Assembly (NCBI GenBank): GCA_946494635.1
Contig: CAMMCS010000144.1
Location: 1 to 5,187 of the forward strand
Origin: an uncultured Oscillibacter sp.
GTDB taxonomy: Bacteria > Bacillota > Clostridia > Oscillospirales > Oscillospiraceae
Reading direction: 5' to 3'
Length of the DNA stretch: 5,187 nt
Shown here: in pieces, positions 5,028-5,187 of the stretch
Numbering within the stretch: the first letter of the stretch is position 1
Layout: every line of letters starts with the position of its first letter
Position numbers and translations under genes: made by a program
The notes under the pieces: model-generated
What the model saw: the letters and a program-made list of their open reading frames with translations, nothing else
Databases searched by the model: none
What the model was told of the DNA's origin: nothing

Positions 5028-5187
5028 ATGGCCGATGAAAAAGTGAATATGGGCCCGGAGGAAAACAAGGCCCAGGAAACCCTATCCCCGCCCGGCCAGG
5101 GTGAGTTGCCCCCGCTGGAGGAAAACAATACACCTGCTGTTTCTGGCGAAGATAAAGCGGCCCCCGATCATGTGGAGCCCGATCCGC
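5028..5187 (+). CDS. Unrecognised protein with acidic, proline-rich N-terminus (partial, runs off right edge)
   Basis: The ATG at 5028 follows a strong AAAAAAGGAGG ribosome binding site (GGAGG 5016-5020, 7-base spacer), and the frame stays open to the window end, giving 53 codons. The visible part starts MADEKVNMGPEENKAQE and is rich in Glu, Asp, Pro, Asn and Gly, with no hydrophobic segment and no signal peptide; it is probably disordered. Such N-terminal tails precede catalytic or DNA-binding domains in many large mobile-element proteins, but no domain is visible here and I do not name a function. It lies directly behind two terminators, so its expression either depends on read-through or on a promoter I could not identify. 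That it is a real gene is likely from the ribosome binding site and long open frame. Confidence 0.75.
   Translation, partial: MADEKVNMGPEENKAQETLSPPGQGELPPLEENNTPAVSGEDKAAPDHVEPDP

Noticed and set aside
4936..5046. 36-residue open frame starting right after the first terminator
   Set aside because: Its ATG follows a T run with no Shine-Dalgarno, and it overlaps the second terminator and the start of the next gene in another frame.
4906..5133. Minus-strand 75-codon frame across the terminators
   Set aside because: It spans two terminators and the start of a plus-strand gene; no ribosome binding site or domain signs.
1..5187. CRISPR arrays, tRNA or rRNA genes, insertion sequences
   Set aside because: No regularly spaced repeats, cloverleaf-like segments, rRNA motifs or transposase reading frames were seen on either strand.

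Overview
The window looks like part of an integrative conjugative element or conjugative plasmid from a GC-rich Clostridia-type Firmicute, most likely a gut Oscillospiraceae/Ruminococcaceae-like bacterium. The evidence is strong GGAGG ribosome binding sites, GC-rich coding sequence, a Gram-positive-type LexA box (GAAC-N4-GTTC), and a VirD4-like coupling protein of the kind found in Tn1549/CTn-type elements. The host assignment is an inference; no rRNA or chromosomal marker is present.

Left part, minus strand (about 1-1685): a promoter with an SOS box between its -35 and -10 drives a tightly packed operon. It holds a Y-family translesion DNA polymerase of the UvrX/YqjW kind, an 81-residue protein of unknown function whose Shine-Dalgarno is encoded by the last polymerase codons, and a third small gene that runs off the left edge. 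Plus strand from 1793: a divergent gene for a SRAP/HMCES (YedK) protein, which protects abasic sites in single-stranded DNA. The two damage-tolerance units share a region of about 160 bp.

Middle (2375-2614): an intergenic region with a 15-bp perfect palindrome and a 13-bp-stem hairpin, then a 570-residue VirD4/TraG-type type IV coupling protein (2615-4327). Four bases later comes an 84-residue winged-helix protein (4332-4586), probably in the same transcript.

Right part (4587-5187): a 441-base non-coding region. It starts with a strong hairpin, becomes clearly AT-richer than its surroundings between about 4650 and 4935, and ends in two consecutive intrinsic terminators. The second lies directly before the ribosome binding site of a new gene and can be drawn as one half of an attenuator. 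That gene, cut by the right edge, begins with an acidic, proline-rich segment and is not recognised.

How the parts could work together (inference): conjugation brings DNA into the recipient as a single strand. SRAP and a translesion polymerase beside the coupling-protein gene fit a role in protecting or completing damaged transfer DNA, with the polymerase operon switched on by SOS. No CRISPR array, tRNA, rRNA, transposase or integrase was seen.
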